DNA of 9,043 nucleotides from Candidatus Tariuqbacter arcticus (GTDB lineage: Bacteria > Electryoneota > Tariuqbacteria > Tariuqbacterales > Tariuqbacteraceae): the NCBI GenBank assembly GCA_013202315.1, contig JABMRZ010000493.1, forward strand, positions 1-9,043, read 5' to 3'. The notes below the pieces were generated by a model. That model had not been told where the DNA came from, made no database searches, and saw only the letters and a program-made list of their open reading frames with translations. Of the stretch, positions 1-5,532 are shown in pieces. Position 1 is the first letter of the stretch; every line of letters starts with the position of its first letter. Both the position numbers and the translations under genes were made by a program.

Positions 1-32
1 GCTGACAGCTGACAGCTAACAGCTGACAGCTA
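1..32. repeat. Heptad tandem array, GCTGACA type
   Basis: Four consecutive 7-nt units with consensus GCTGACA (one has A for G at its fourth base), then a partial GCTA. It may extend to the left of the window. Read in the phase GACAGCT, the unit is identical to the single GACAGCT that follows the hairpin in the composite repeat at 118-124, so the array looks like an amplified piece of that element. No gene is visible in positions 1-169. Confidence 0.85.
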
Positions 33-45
33 TTTTCAGGGTAAA
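30..45 (+). repeat. Dispersed tail motif CTATTTTCAGGGTAAA, first copy
   Basis: This 16-mer directly follows the heptad array at 1-32. Near-identical copies directly follow the heptad arrays at 155-170 (C for T at base 4, T for A at base 15) and 8995-9010 (A for G at base 10). In all three cases a heptad array lies immediately 5' of it, so it looks like the fixed 3' end of a repeat family. Its function is unknown. Confidence 0.75.
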
Positions 46-92
46 CCATCATGCGCCTGCGCCGCACAATTTAAAATGGAAATAGGATATGA

Positions 93-117
93 ATTCCCGC
101 TAAAAGCATGCGGGAAT
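93..117. repeat. ATTCCCGC hairpin of composite repeat copy 1
   Basis: Perfect 8-bp inverted arms, ATTCCCGC (93-100) and GCGGGAAT (110-117), enclose a 9-nt loop. The same arms and loop length recur at 8947-8971, and a related shorter stem is at 1605-1632. There is no U-tract after it, so it is unlikely to be an intrinsic terminator. Confidence 0.85.
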
Positions 118-159
118 GACAGCTCCCTAACCCCTAAATCCTAAATCCTAAATCCTACT
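118..159. repeat. Heptad array, GACAGCT then CCCTAAA/TCCTAAA
   Basis: Six units in strict 7-nt phase: GACAGCT, one CCCTAAC, one CCCTAAA, two TCCTAAA and a terminal TCCTACT. It sits between the hairpin and the tail motif of the composite repeat, just upstream of mnmE. The corresponding array at 8972-8999 is two units shorter. Confidence 0.85.
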
Positions 160-169
160 TTCAGGGTAT

Positions 170-1495
170 ATGTATTTCGATAATGATATAATCGCGGCGC
201 AGGCTACACCGCCGGGGGAATCAGCTATCGCTATAGTTAGAATGTCGGGAGCGGGCTCGATGAAGGTTCTGCGCAAGTGTATTTTGGATTTCAGTGGGAG
301 TATCAGCCCCAGGAGAACGGCGTTGGTTCGATTGGGCGACGAGAAAGGTGAAATCGATCAAGCCGTGGTCATTTACTATCAAAGCCCCAAATCGTATACC
401 GGCGAGGATTTGATCGAGGTTCATTGTCATGGGGGGGAATACATTGCCGGAAGGGTGTTGAATTTATTGTTTGAGAAGGGCGCCAGGCCGGCTGAACCCG
501 GAGAATTCACCTTTAGAGCGTTCCTCAACGGGAAGATGGATTTGACTGAAGCGGAGGCGGTGGCGGATATTATCGCCGCCGAAAGTGAAGCGGGCAGGAG
601 AAACGCCTTGATGCAGTTATACGGGGGGTTGACGGAGACGATTAAGGGAATTCGCGAAGATATTTTGAATGTATTGGCGGAAGTTGAAGCTGAAATTGAG
701 TTCCCGGAAGACGAACCGGTTGAAATCGATTATTCCGGTTGGAAGTCAAGGCTGTTGAAAGCTGGGGAAAGGGTAAGAAAAATAATTGAAATCGGCGAGC
801 TTGGCAAGCCGGTTCGGGAAGGATTCAGAGTCACCATTGCAGGCCCGCCTAACAGCGGAAAGTCGACTTTGTTGAATGCGCTGCTGGGTGAAGACCGGGC
901 TATCGTCCATCCTGCGGCGGGCACCACGCGCGATGTGCTGAGGGAATCAACTCAGATTGGCGGGATAAAAGTATGGCTGAACGATACTGCGGGACTGCGC
1001 GAAAGAGCCGAAGAGGTTGAAGCGGAAGGGATTGAGCGAGCCAGGAAAGAAATGACGACCTCGGATTTGGTGGTATACCTTTTCGATTTGGGGATTGGAC
1101 TAAACGAAGAGAATGCCCGGGATTATTATCATAAAAAGCATATATTAGCGGGTAATAAAGTTGATTTATACAGTGATGGTGAAGTGAAATGCGACATTAA
1201 AATCTCCGCGCTCCGAGGAGACGGATTGGAAGAATTGAAAGGGATGGTAGTTGAACGCGCTTTGGGCGGCAGACTGGAGAGCGGGGTGATAGCGAATGAA
1301 AGGCACCTGAAGCTGCTGAGACGGGCTGATGATTGTATTATGGAAGCGGTGAAGTCGGTTGAGTCCGAAAGGGAAACCGAAATAATCGCCCTGGAGATGA
1401 GAGAAGCGTTGAATGCGCTGGGTAATATCATCGGTGAAGGGGTAACGGAAGAGGTTTTGGAGAAGATATTCAGCCGGTTTTGTATTGGCAAATAA
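170..1495 (+). CDS. mnmE: tRNA uridine-5-carboxymethylaminomethyl(34) synthesis GTPase MnmE
   Basis: 441 aa, normal family length. MnmE is a cytosolic GTPase that works with MnmG to build the aminomethyl or carboxymethylaminomethyl group on wobble U34 of certain tRNAs. The N-terminal formyl-tetrahydrofolate-binding region is typical (ATPPGESAIAIVRMSG near residues 12-27; AEPGEFTFRAFLNGKMDLTEAEAV near 108-131). The G domain has all elements: GPPNSGKS (225-232), GTTRD (251-255), DTAG (272-275), NKVD (329-332) and SAL (346-348). The protein ends in the family signature FCIGK (437-441) with the conserved Cys438. The ATG is placed so that the domain begins normally. AGGG at 163-166 is only 3 nt from it, too close for an ideal ribosome-binding site, and it belongs to the dispersed repeat. 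mnmG follows after 271 bases. Confidence 0.97.
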   Translation: MYFDNDIIAAQATPPGESAIAIVRMSGAGSMKVLRKCILDFSGSISPRRTALVRLGDEKGEIDQAVVIYYQSPKSYTGEDLIEVHCHGGEYIAGRVLNLLFEKGARPAEPGEFTFRAFLNGKMDLTEAEAVADIIAAESEAGRRNALMQLYGGLTETIKGIREDILNVLAEVEAEIEFPEDEPVEIDYSGWKSRLLKAGERVRKIIEIGELGKPVREGFRVTIAGPPNSGKSTLLNALLGEDRAIVHPAAGTTRDVLRESTQIGGIKVWLNDTAGLRERAEEVEAEGIERARKEMTTSDLVVYLFDLGIGLNEENARDYYHKKHILAGNKVDLYSDGEVKCDIKISALRGDGLEELKGMVVERALGGRLESGVIANERHLKLLRRADDCIMEAVKSVESERETEIIALEMREALNALGNIIGEGVTEEVLEKIFSRFCIGK

Positions 1496-1512
1496 TGTTC
1501 CACATGGAACAT
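1495..1512. promoter_or_regulatory. parS-like near-palindrome, copy 1
   Basis: ATGTTCCACATGGAACAT: 8-bp perfect arms around a central CA. The inner 16-mer differs from the canonical bacterial parS TGTTTCACGTGAAACA at three positions (5, 9 and 12; 5 and 12 are a symmetric pair) and from the symmetric form TGTTCCACGTGGAACA at one. It begins on the last base of the mnmE stop codon. An identical 18-mer is at 3586-3603. ParB-site identity is inferred from the resemblance and the mnmE-mnmG-rsmG setting. Confidence 0.55.
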
Positions 1513-1515
1513 TGT

Positions 1516-1550
1516 GAATTTAGAATGAAAAATTTAAAATTAAGAATTAA
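1516..1550. repeat. Degenerate heptad array, RAATTAA type, after mnmE
   Basis: Five consecutive 7-nt units: GAATTTA, GAATGAA, AAATTTA, AAATTAA, GAATTAA. The array starts 20 bases after the mnmE stop codon and right after the parS-like site. It is more degenerate than the others and A+T-rich, so chance contributes, but the 7-nt phase matches the other arrays in the window. Confidence 0.6.
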
Positions 1551-1604
1551 AAAACAGGTTATTCACTAAAGTCATCTTTTCTCAACAGCACCACCAATAT
1601 CGTT

Positions 1605-1678
1605 ATTCCCGCAAGCGAAGCGAGTCGGGAATCGGCTGATTAAAAAAGAAAACGAGAGCGATTCCGGACAAGCCGGAA
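1605..1678. repeat. Palindromic repeat cluster with overlapping stems
   Basis: Three inverted repeats share arms. ATTCCCG (1605-1611) pairs with CGGGAAT (1626-1632); GGAATCG (1628-1634) pairs with CGATTCC (1659-1665); TTCCGG (1662-1667) pairs with CCGGAA (1673-1678). Because the arms overlap, the middle stem excludes the outer two. The ATTCCCG core and the trailing GGAACGAC resemble the ATTCCCGC hairpins at 93-117 and 8947-8971, so this is probably a diverged relative. The 1496-1766 gap contains no gene. Confidence 0.7.
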
Positions 1679-1709
1679 CGACGAATATGGGTGTGGTTTT
1701 TAATAAAGC

Positions 1710-1715
1710 TATAAT
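1710..1715 (+). promoter_or_regulatory. Possible -10 element for mnmG
   Basis: A perfect TATAAT lies 51 bases before the mnmG ATG, with no good TTGACA-like hexamer at 16-18 bp upstream. If used, it would start transcription near 1722 and give a short leader. It could also be a chance match in A+T-rich sequence. Confidence 0.35.
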
Positions 1716-1766
1716 GATACAAAAAATTTAAGGTGGGTGAATAATAGTCAACTCGAATGATGTTAT

Positions 1767-3608
1767 ATGAATGATTATGAAATAATAGTAATCGGCGGCG
1801 GGCATGCCGGTTGTGAAGCTGCTTCCGCCGCGGCGAGGATGGGAGCCAAAACCGCCCTGTTGACCCTGCGCAGGGACGCTTTGGGAAGAATGTCGTGCAA
1901 CCCTGCGGTAGGGGGTATGGCTAAAGGGCAGTTGGTCAAGGAAGTCGATGCAATCGGCGGGGAAATTGGATACATCGCAGATAAGGCGGCGGTGCAGTTC
2001 CGGGCGCTGGGCAGGTCGAAGGGTCCCGCAATGTGGTCGCCAAGAGCTCAATGTGACAGGGAGCTCTACAACGAGCTTATGTGCGAAAGGATGGAGGGGA
2101 TTCCCGGATTGGATATAATCGAAGGGGAAGCGTTAGAGATTATCGTTGAACATAATAGAATCGGTGGAATCAGGCTTAAAAACGGTGAAATAATCGGAGC
2201 AAAAGCAGTTTTATTATGTGCGGGGACCTTCCTGGAAGGGAGGATATTTACCGGCAGGGATAATATGGAAGCGGGGAGATGGGATGAAGAGCCTTCCCAA
2301 GGACTGTCGGCGCAGATGGAGAGCCTGGGCTTTGAACGGATGCGTTTGAAGACGGGAACCCCGCCTCGGATTGTGAAGAACACCATCGATTTCAGCAGAC
2401 TCATCCCTCAGGAAGGCGATGAAGACATCCATTATTTTTCCATCAGGACGCCGAAAAGCGCGGAGGTTCCCCTGCAGTTGTTGTGCTATCAGGCTTACAC
2501 GAATAGGAAAACGCATCGTTTAATCAGTGATCATTTCTTCGAAGCGCCGCTTTTCGATGGGACGATAAGCGCAATAGGTCCAAGGTATTGCCCTTCGATA
2601 GAGACCAAGGTCTATAAATTCCCGGAGAAGGACCGGCATCTGTTGTTCGTGGAGCCTGAAGGGTGGGACCATCCCTGGATGTATCTCAACGGATTTTCCA
2701 CCAGCATCCCAGTTACGGTTCAGCTTGAGGCGCTACGCACCATCGAAGGTATGGAGGAGGCGGTCATCGCCAGGCAGGGATATGCGATTGAATATGACGC
2801 TTTTCCTCCGCACCAGGTGAAGTATACGCTGGAGACTCGACTGGTGGAGGGGTTGTATTTCGCCGGGCAAATATTGGGGACATCCGGGTATGAAGAAGCG
2901 GCGGGTTTGGGGATGATGGCCGGCGTCAATGCGGTGTTGAAGCTGAGGGGTGAAAAGCCCTTCATTCTGGATAGGTCTCAGGCTTATATCGGGGTGATGA
3001 TCGACGATTTGATAATCAGGGGGGCGCCTGAACCGTATCGAATGTTCACTTCACGGGCGGAATATAGGTTATTACTGCGCAGCGACAACGCTTATGAACG
3101 GTTGTCCGACAGCGGCAGGAAATTAGGTTTGTTGGACGATTCGACTTACGGTGAGGTCAGGGGGAGACTCGACAACTTGATAGAATTGACAGCGCTTTTA
3201 AATAATACCAGAGTGAATTATGAAGGGGGTAATTATTCGGCAAAGGAACTGCTGAAGCGCCCGGAAATCACCATAGTCAGCCTCATTGAAATGTACCCTT
3301 GGATTTCCAATGGGAAATACGATGATGAGACGAAAAGACTGGCTGAAATACGGGTGAAATATGAGGGCTATATTAACCGGCAGATGCAGGATGTGGAGAG
3401 ATTCCGCAAGATGGAAGGAAGGATGCTGCCGGAGGATATTGACTACGACAAGATGACCGCCCTATCATACGAAGGGCGGTTGAATTTGAAAAGGGTTAAA
3501 CCGGGGTCGCTGGGGGCGGCTTCGAGGCTGTTTGGGGTGACGCCGGCGGACATTGCGGTATTGGCGGTTTGCCTGCGCAAGAACAATGTTCCACATGGAA
3601 CATCTTAA
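1767..3608 (+). CDS. mnmG: tRNA uridine-5-carboxymethylaminomethyl(34) synthesis enzyme MnmG (GidA)
   Basis: 613 aa, family length. MnmG is the FAD/NADH-dependent partner of MnmE in U34 modification. The FAD-binding glycine loop IGGGHAGCEAA is at residues 9-19, followed by SCNPAVGGMAKGQLVKEVDAIGG with Cys44 and GPRYCPSIETK with Cys275; these match the two catalytic cysteines of the family. RSKGPAMWSPRAQCDRELY, GYAIEYDAFPP, EPYRMFTSRAEYRLLLRSDNA and a normal helical C-terminal domain follow. A usually conserved AGQINGTTGYEEAAAQG stretch reads AGQILGTSGYEEAAGLG here, a mild variation. The ATG fits the usual N-terminus (MNDYEIIVIGGG), but no Shine-Dalgarno sequence lies within 15 bases. The last residues VPHGT are encoded by the second parS-like 18-mer. 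Confidence 0.97.
   Translation: MNDYEIIVIGGGHAGCEAASAAARMGAKTALLTLRRDALGRMSCNPAVGGMAKGQLVKEVDAIGGEIGYIADKAAVQFRALGRSKGPAMWSPRAQCDRELYNELMCERMEGIPGLDIIEGEALEIIVEHNRIGGIRLKNGEIIGAKAVLLCAGTFLEGRIFTGRDNMEAGRWDEEPSQGLSAQMESLGFERMRLKTGTPPRIVKNTIDFSRLIPQEGDEDIHYFSIRTPKSAEVPLQLLCYQAYTNRKTHRLISDHFFEAPLFDGTISAIGPRYCPSIETKVYKFPEKDRHLLFVEPEGWDHPWMYLNGFSTSIPVTVQLEALRTIEGMEEAVIARQGYAIEYDAFPPHQVKYTLETRLVEGLYFAGQILGTSGYEEAAGLGMMAGVNAVLKLRGEKPFILDRSQAYIGVMIDDLIIRGAPEPYRMFTSRAEYRLLLRSDNAYERLSDSGRKLGLLDDSTYGEVRGRLDNLIELTALLNNTRVNYEGGNYSAKELLKRPEITIVSLIEMYPWISNGKYDDETKRLAEIRVKYEGYINRQMQDVERFRKMEGRMLPEDIDYDKMTALSYEGRLNLKRVKPGSLGAASRLFGVTPADIAVLAVCLRKNNVPHGTS
3586..3603. promoter_or_regulatory. parS-like near-palindrome, copy 2, inside mnmG 3' end
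   Basis: This is an exact copy of the 18-mer ATGTTCCACATGGAACAT at 1495-1512. It lies inside the coding sequence and specifies V-P-H-G-T just before the stop codon. The first DnaA-box-like word begins 77 bases downstream. Identity as a ParB-binding site is inferred. Confidence 0.55.
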
Positions 3609-3611
3609 ATG

Positions 3612-3632
3612 CTGAATACTGAACACTGAATT
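3612..3632. repeat. Heptad array, CTGAATA type, after mnmG
   Basis: Three 7-nt units (CTGAATA, CTGAACA, CTGAATT) start 3 bases after the mnmG stop codon. The unit is a close relative of the ACTGAAT heptad at the end of murQ (5471-5484), so two gene ends carry the same repeat type. Confidence 0.7.
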
Positions 3633-3672
3633 TATTAGTTTTGGCTTCAGTTAATGGGTGGTACCGGGAGTC

Positions 3673-3968
3673 TTGTTCAATGTTGATAACTGTTGAAAAT
3701 TGTGAACAATTAGCAGAATTTCAGCGATAGAAAGTCTTTTGGAAAAGATTAGATCAAATGAGGATGAATGCTGTGGTGAATGTGGAAAACCGTGTTGATA
3801 ACAGCGTATATAATTATTTATTATACATTTACACTAAATATATTCATATATCTAATGAGTCCCTTGACGCGGTTATTGAGCGGTTGAGCGTCTATGAAAC
3901 TCTGCTTAAAAATTGGAGTTGGCGAATGAATCTGGTATCTTCCGGCGATGTTGATAACTTGTGGAAAA
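3673..3968. other. oriC-like cluster of DnaA-box-like words
   Basis: All words have the same orientation. TGTTGATAA (complement TTATCAACA) is at 3681-3689, 3793-3801 and 3949-3957; TGTGGAAAA (complement TTTTCCACA) is at 3781-3789 and 3960-3968. Each is one mismatch from the consensus DnaA box TTATCCACA. TGTTGAAAA at 3691-3699 has two mismatches. A 7-bp inverted repeat TTGTTCA/TGAACAA (3673-3679, 3703-3709) flanks the first pair. A 50-bp A+T-rich block (3807-3856) follows the central pair. Origins next to mnmG/rsmG are known in other bacteria. The last two words fall inside conserved rsmG coding sequence, where codon constraint may explain them. No exact consensus box is present. Confidence 0.5.
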
Positions 3969-4408
3969 AGCATTTCATACCATCGCTCAAGCCCTTGGAA
4001 TTGGGATTGATAGGGTCGAAAGATGTTTGTCTTGATGCGGGTTCCGGAGCCGGTTTTCCGGGGATTCCCATCAAGGTTTTCTCACCGGGGATTACGATAC
4101 ATTTTTGTGAAGCGAAGAGAAAAAAAGCTCTTTTTCTGAATCGGGCGGTCGATGTTTTAGCGCTTGAGAATGTCAAGGTTTTGAACACCCGGGTTGAAGA
4201 TATAGAAGGTGAATATGATGTGGTAATGTCGAGGGCTATGGGGAAACCGGAGGATGTTTTGCCGCGTCTGCTGAAATTTGTAAAACCGGGGGGGAAGGTT
4301 TTATTGTGGACGGCAATATCGATTCAGATTAATTCATCGGATAGCGAAGTGGAAGAGTTCAATATCGAAGGGGGCGGGAAACTTATTCAAATAATACCTA
4401 TGTTTTGA
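3758..4408 (+). CDS. rsmG: 16S rRNA (guanine(527)-N7)-methyltransferase RsmG (GidB)
   Basis: 216 aa from the first ATG. RsmG transfers a methyl group from S-adenosylmethionine to N7 of G527 (E. coli numbering) in 16S rRNA. The core is clear: LLKNWSWRMNLV (49-60), the SAM-binding loop CLDAGSGAGFPGIPIKVF (91-108), CEAKRKKALFL (117-127) and YDVVMSRAMGKPEDVLPRLL (153-172), then KPGGKVLLW. The family usually begins near residue 30 here; residues 1-32 are rich in Y, N and I and come from the oriC-like A+T-rich stretch. The start is uncertain: ATG 3758, ATG 3764, or GTG 3773, which has GAGG 9 nt upstream. The C-terminus stops at IIPMF and lacks the usual final eRhLvvikK-like strand, so it seems about 12-20 residues short; a heptad array begins at the stop codon. 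Probably functional but unusual at both ends. Confidence 0.93.
   Translation: MRMNAVVNVENRVDNSVYNYLLYIYTKYIHISNESLDAVIERLSVYETLLKNWSWRMNLVSSGDVDNLWKKHFIPSLKPLELGLIGSKDVCLDAGSGAGFPGIPIKVFSPGITIHFCEAKRKKALFLNRAVDVLALENVKVLNTRVEDIEGEYDVVMSRAMGKPEDVLPRLLKFVKPGGKVLLWTAISIQINSSDSEVEEFNIEGGGKLIQIIPMF
3807..3856. other. A+T-rich block, candidate DNA unwinding element
   Basis: Only 5 of 50 bases are G or C, far below the surrounding coding sequence. It starts 5 bases after a TGTGGAAAA/TGTTGATAA pair. It is in frame with the rsmG N-terminal extension (VYNYLLYIYTKYIHIS), a residue mix explained by base composition more than by the family. Unwinding function is inferred. Confidence 0.45.
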
Positions 4409-4448
4409 TATAAGATAAAAGATATAAGAGATAAGAAACAAGAAATAA
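4407..4448. repeat. Heptad array, GATATAA type, overlapping the rsmG stop
   Basis: Six consecutive units in strict phase, each beginning with G: GATATAA, GATAAAA, GATATAA, GAGATAA, GAAACAA, GAAATAA. The first unit shares its first two bases with the rsmG TGA stop codon (4406-4408). The rest of the 4409-4567 gap shows only a possible promoter. Confidence 0.8.
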
Positions 4449-4498
4449 AACATAATTTGTTGTGTTAGTTGAAATATTAAGCATTTACATTGTTATTA

Positions 4499-4527
4499 TT
4501 GAACTTAAGTAATTTTGTATATCTAAT
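4499..4527 (+). promoter_or_regulatory. Possible sigma70-type promoter for murQ
   Basis: TTGAAC (4499-4504) and TCTAAT (4522-4527) are separated by 17 bp, 41 bases before the murQ ATG. The -10 has one mismatch and the -35 two. The A+T-rich setting makes chance matches common. Confidence 0.3.
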
Positions 4528-4567
4528 AATTACTGCATGCTGAAAAGAATAGATTACCGACAAGATT

Positions 4568-5482
4568 ATGAATGAGCATGAGGTTTTCAAGGAGCTGGAA
4601 TCTTTGCCGACGGAGGATTTAAACCCTGCGACGGCCAACCTCGATTTGATGACTCCGTTGGAAATAGTAACGGCGATGAACCGGGAGGACAAATCGGTCG
4701 CATTTACAGTGGAGAAGGCGCTGCCTCAGATAGCGGAAGCGGCGAAGATGGCGGCGGAATCCTTCGCTGAAGGGGGGAGATTGATCTATGTCGGGGCGGG
4801 CACCAGCGGCAGGCTGGGAGTTTTAGACGCTTCGGAATGCCCGCCCACTTTCGGTGTTCCCCGCGAACAGGTAGTGGGGATAATCGCCGGGGGATATGAG
4901 GCGCTGAGGCGTTCGATTGAAGGGGCGGAAGATGATGAAAATGCGGCGCGGGCCGAAATTGAGAGGTTGAGGGTAAGCGAAGACGACACTGTTTGCGGGG
5001 TGACCGCTTCCCGCCGCACGCCGTTTGTCAAGGCGGCGCTGGATGAAGCTAAGCTCCGGGGTGCGCGCACGGTATTCGTCTGCTGCAATCCGCCGTCTTG
5101 GGAAGCGGAAGCCGATGCCGTGATAGCGGCTTCAACTGGACCGGAAATCCTGGCGGGTTCAACCAGATTGAAAGCGGGGACAGCCACCAAGATGATTCTG
5201 AATATGATTTCCACCGCGGCGATGATTCTGTCCGGGAAAACCTACCGCAATTTTATGGTGGGTTTGATGCCCTGGTCGGATAAATTGAGAGCGCGGAGCA
5301 GATTAGTTCTTTCAATGGCTTTGGATATGGATTACGGCGAAGCTGATAAATTACTGGAGGAGGCGCAGGGTAATTTGAAAGCCGCAATCGTTATGAGAAT
5401 ATATGAATTGAATTATGAAGAAGCTTTGAAGTTACTGGAAGCTAATAAGGGGAGAGTCAGAAATAAAAATACTGAATACTGA
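4568..5482 (+). CDS. murQ: N-acetylmuramic acid 6-phosphate etherase MurQ
   Basis: 304 aa, family length. MurQ is a cytosolic SIS-domain enzyme that splits the D-lactyl ether of MurNAc-6-phosphate to give GlcNAc-6-phosphate and lactate during peptidoglycan recycling. Family blocks are clear: LDLMTPLEIVTAMNREDKSV (25-44), the sugar-phosphate loop YVGAGTSGRLGVLDASECPPTFG (74-96) with the proposed catalytic Glu90, IEGAEDDE (117-124) with the second acidic residue Glu121, and STRLKAGTATKMILNMISTAAMI. The second phosphate-binding loop, usually ASGRTP, reads ASRRTP (147-152) with Arg149 in place of Gly. The C-terminus runs into a heptad array, which encodes the final T-E-Y and the stop codon. No anmK or mur-specific transporter is adjacent, so the context does not confirm a recycling operon. 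No Shine-Dalgarno sequence is evident; the ATG is chosen by family alignment from memory. Confidence 0.95.
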   Translation: MNEHEVFKELESLPTEDLNPATANLDLMTPLEIVTAMNREDKSVAFTVEKALPQIAEAAKMAAESFAEGGRLIYVGAGTSGRLGVLDASECPPTFGVPREQVVGIIAGGYEALRRSIEGAEDDENAARAEIERLRVSEDDTVCGVTASRRTPFVKAALDEAKLRGARTVFVCCNPPSWEAEADAVIAASTGPEILAGSTRLKAGTATKMILNMISTAAMILSGKTYRNFMVGLMPWSDKLRARSRLVLSMALDMDYGEADKLLEEAQGNLKAAIVMRIYELNYEEALKLLEANKGRVRNKNTEY

Positions 5483-5498
5483 ATGATGAATGTTGATT
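5471..5498. repeat. Heptad array, ACTGAAT type, overlapping the murQ stop
   Basis: Four units: two exact ACTGAAT, then the decayed GATGAAT and GTTGATT. The murQ stop codon (5480-5482) lies inside the second unit. It is the same heptad type as at 3612-3632. Confidence 0.75.
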
Positions 5499-5532
5499 AA
5501 AGGACACATCATACAATTATATAACTGAAATT

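Larger units (their letters stand above)
81..174 (+). repeat. Composite dispersed repeat, copy 1
   Basis: The order is an AT-rich lead-in, a hairpin (93-117), GACAGCT (118-124), a run of CCCTAAA/TCCTAAA heptads and the tail motif CTACTTTCAGGGTATA (155-170). The same order recurs in the same orientation at 8935-9014, with two fewer heptads. The last base of the tail motif is the A of the mnmE ATG, so the repeat forms the immediate mnmE 5' leader. No transposase or terminal inverted repeats are visible. It resembles a non-coding interspersed intergenic repeat rather than an insertion sequence. Confidence 0.8.

Noticed and set aside
1..169. CRISPR array from the repeated units at the window start
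   Set aside because: Units are 7 nt with no spacers between them, so this is a tandem microsatellite-like array and not a CRISPR.
1559..1567. TTATTCACT as a DnaA box upstream of mnmG
   Set aside because: One mismatch from TTATNCACA, but isolated, with no neighbours in the same orientation in that gap.
1737..1760. A 7-codon leader peptide (GTG at 1737, stop at 1758-1760) preceded by AAGGTGG just before mnmG
   Set aside because: AAGGTGG is too close to the GTG, the peptide has no attenuation-like codon run and no terminator hairpin follows; chance is more likely.
4786..5214. A 142-codon open frame on the - strand inside murQ
   Set aside because: It lies wholly antisense to a well-conserved gene and shows no family motifs; it is a mirror of codon bias in murQ. 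The same applies to the other antisense frames inside mnmE, mnmG, rsmG and mfd.
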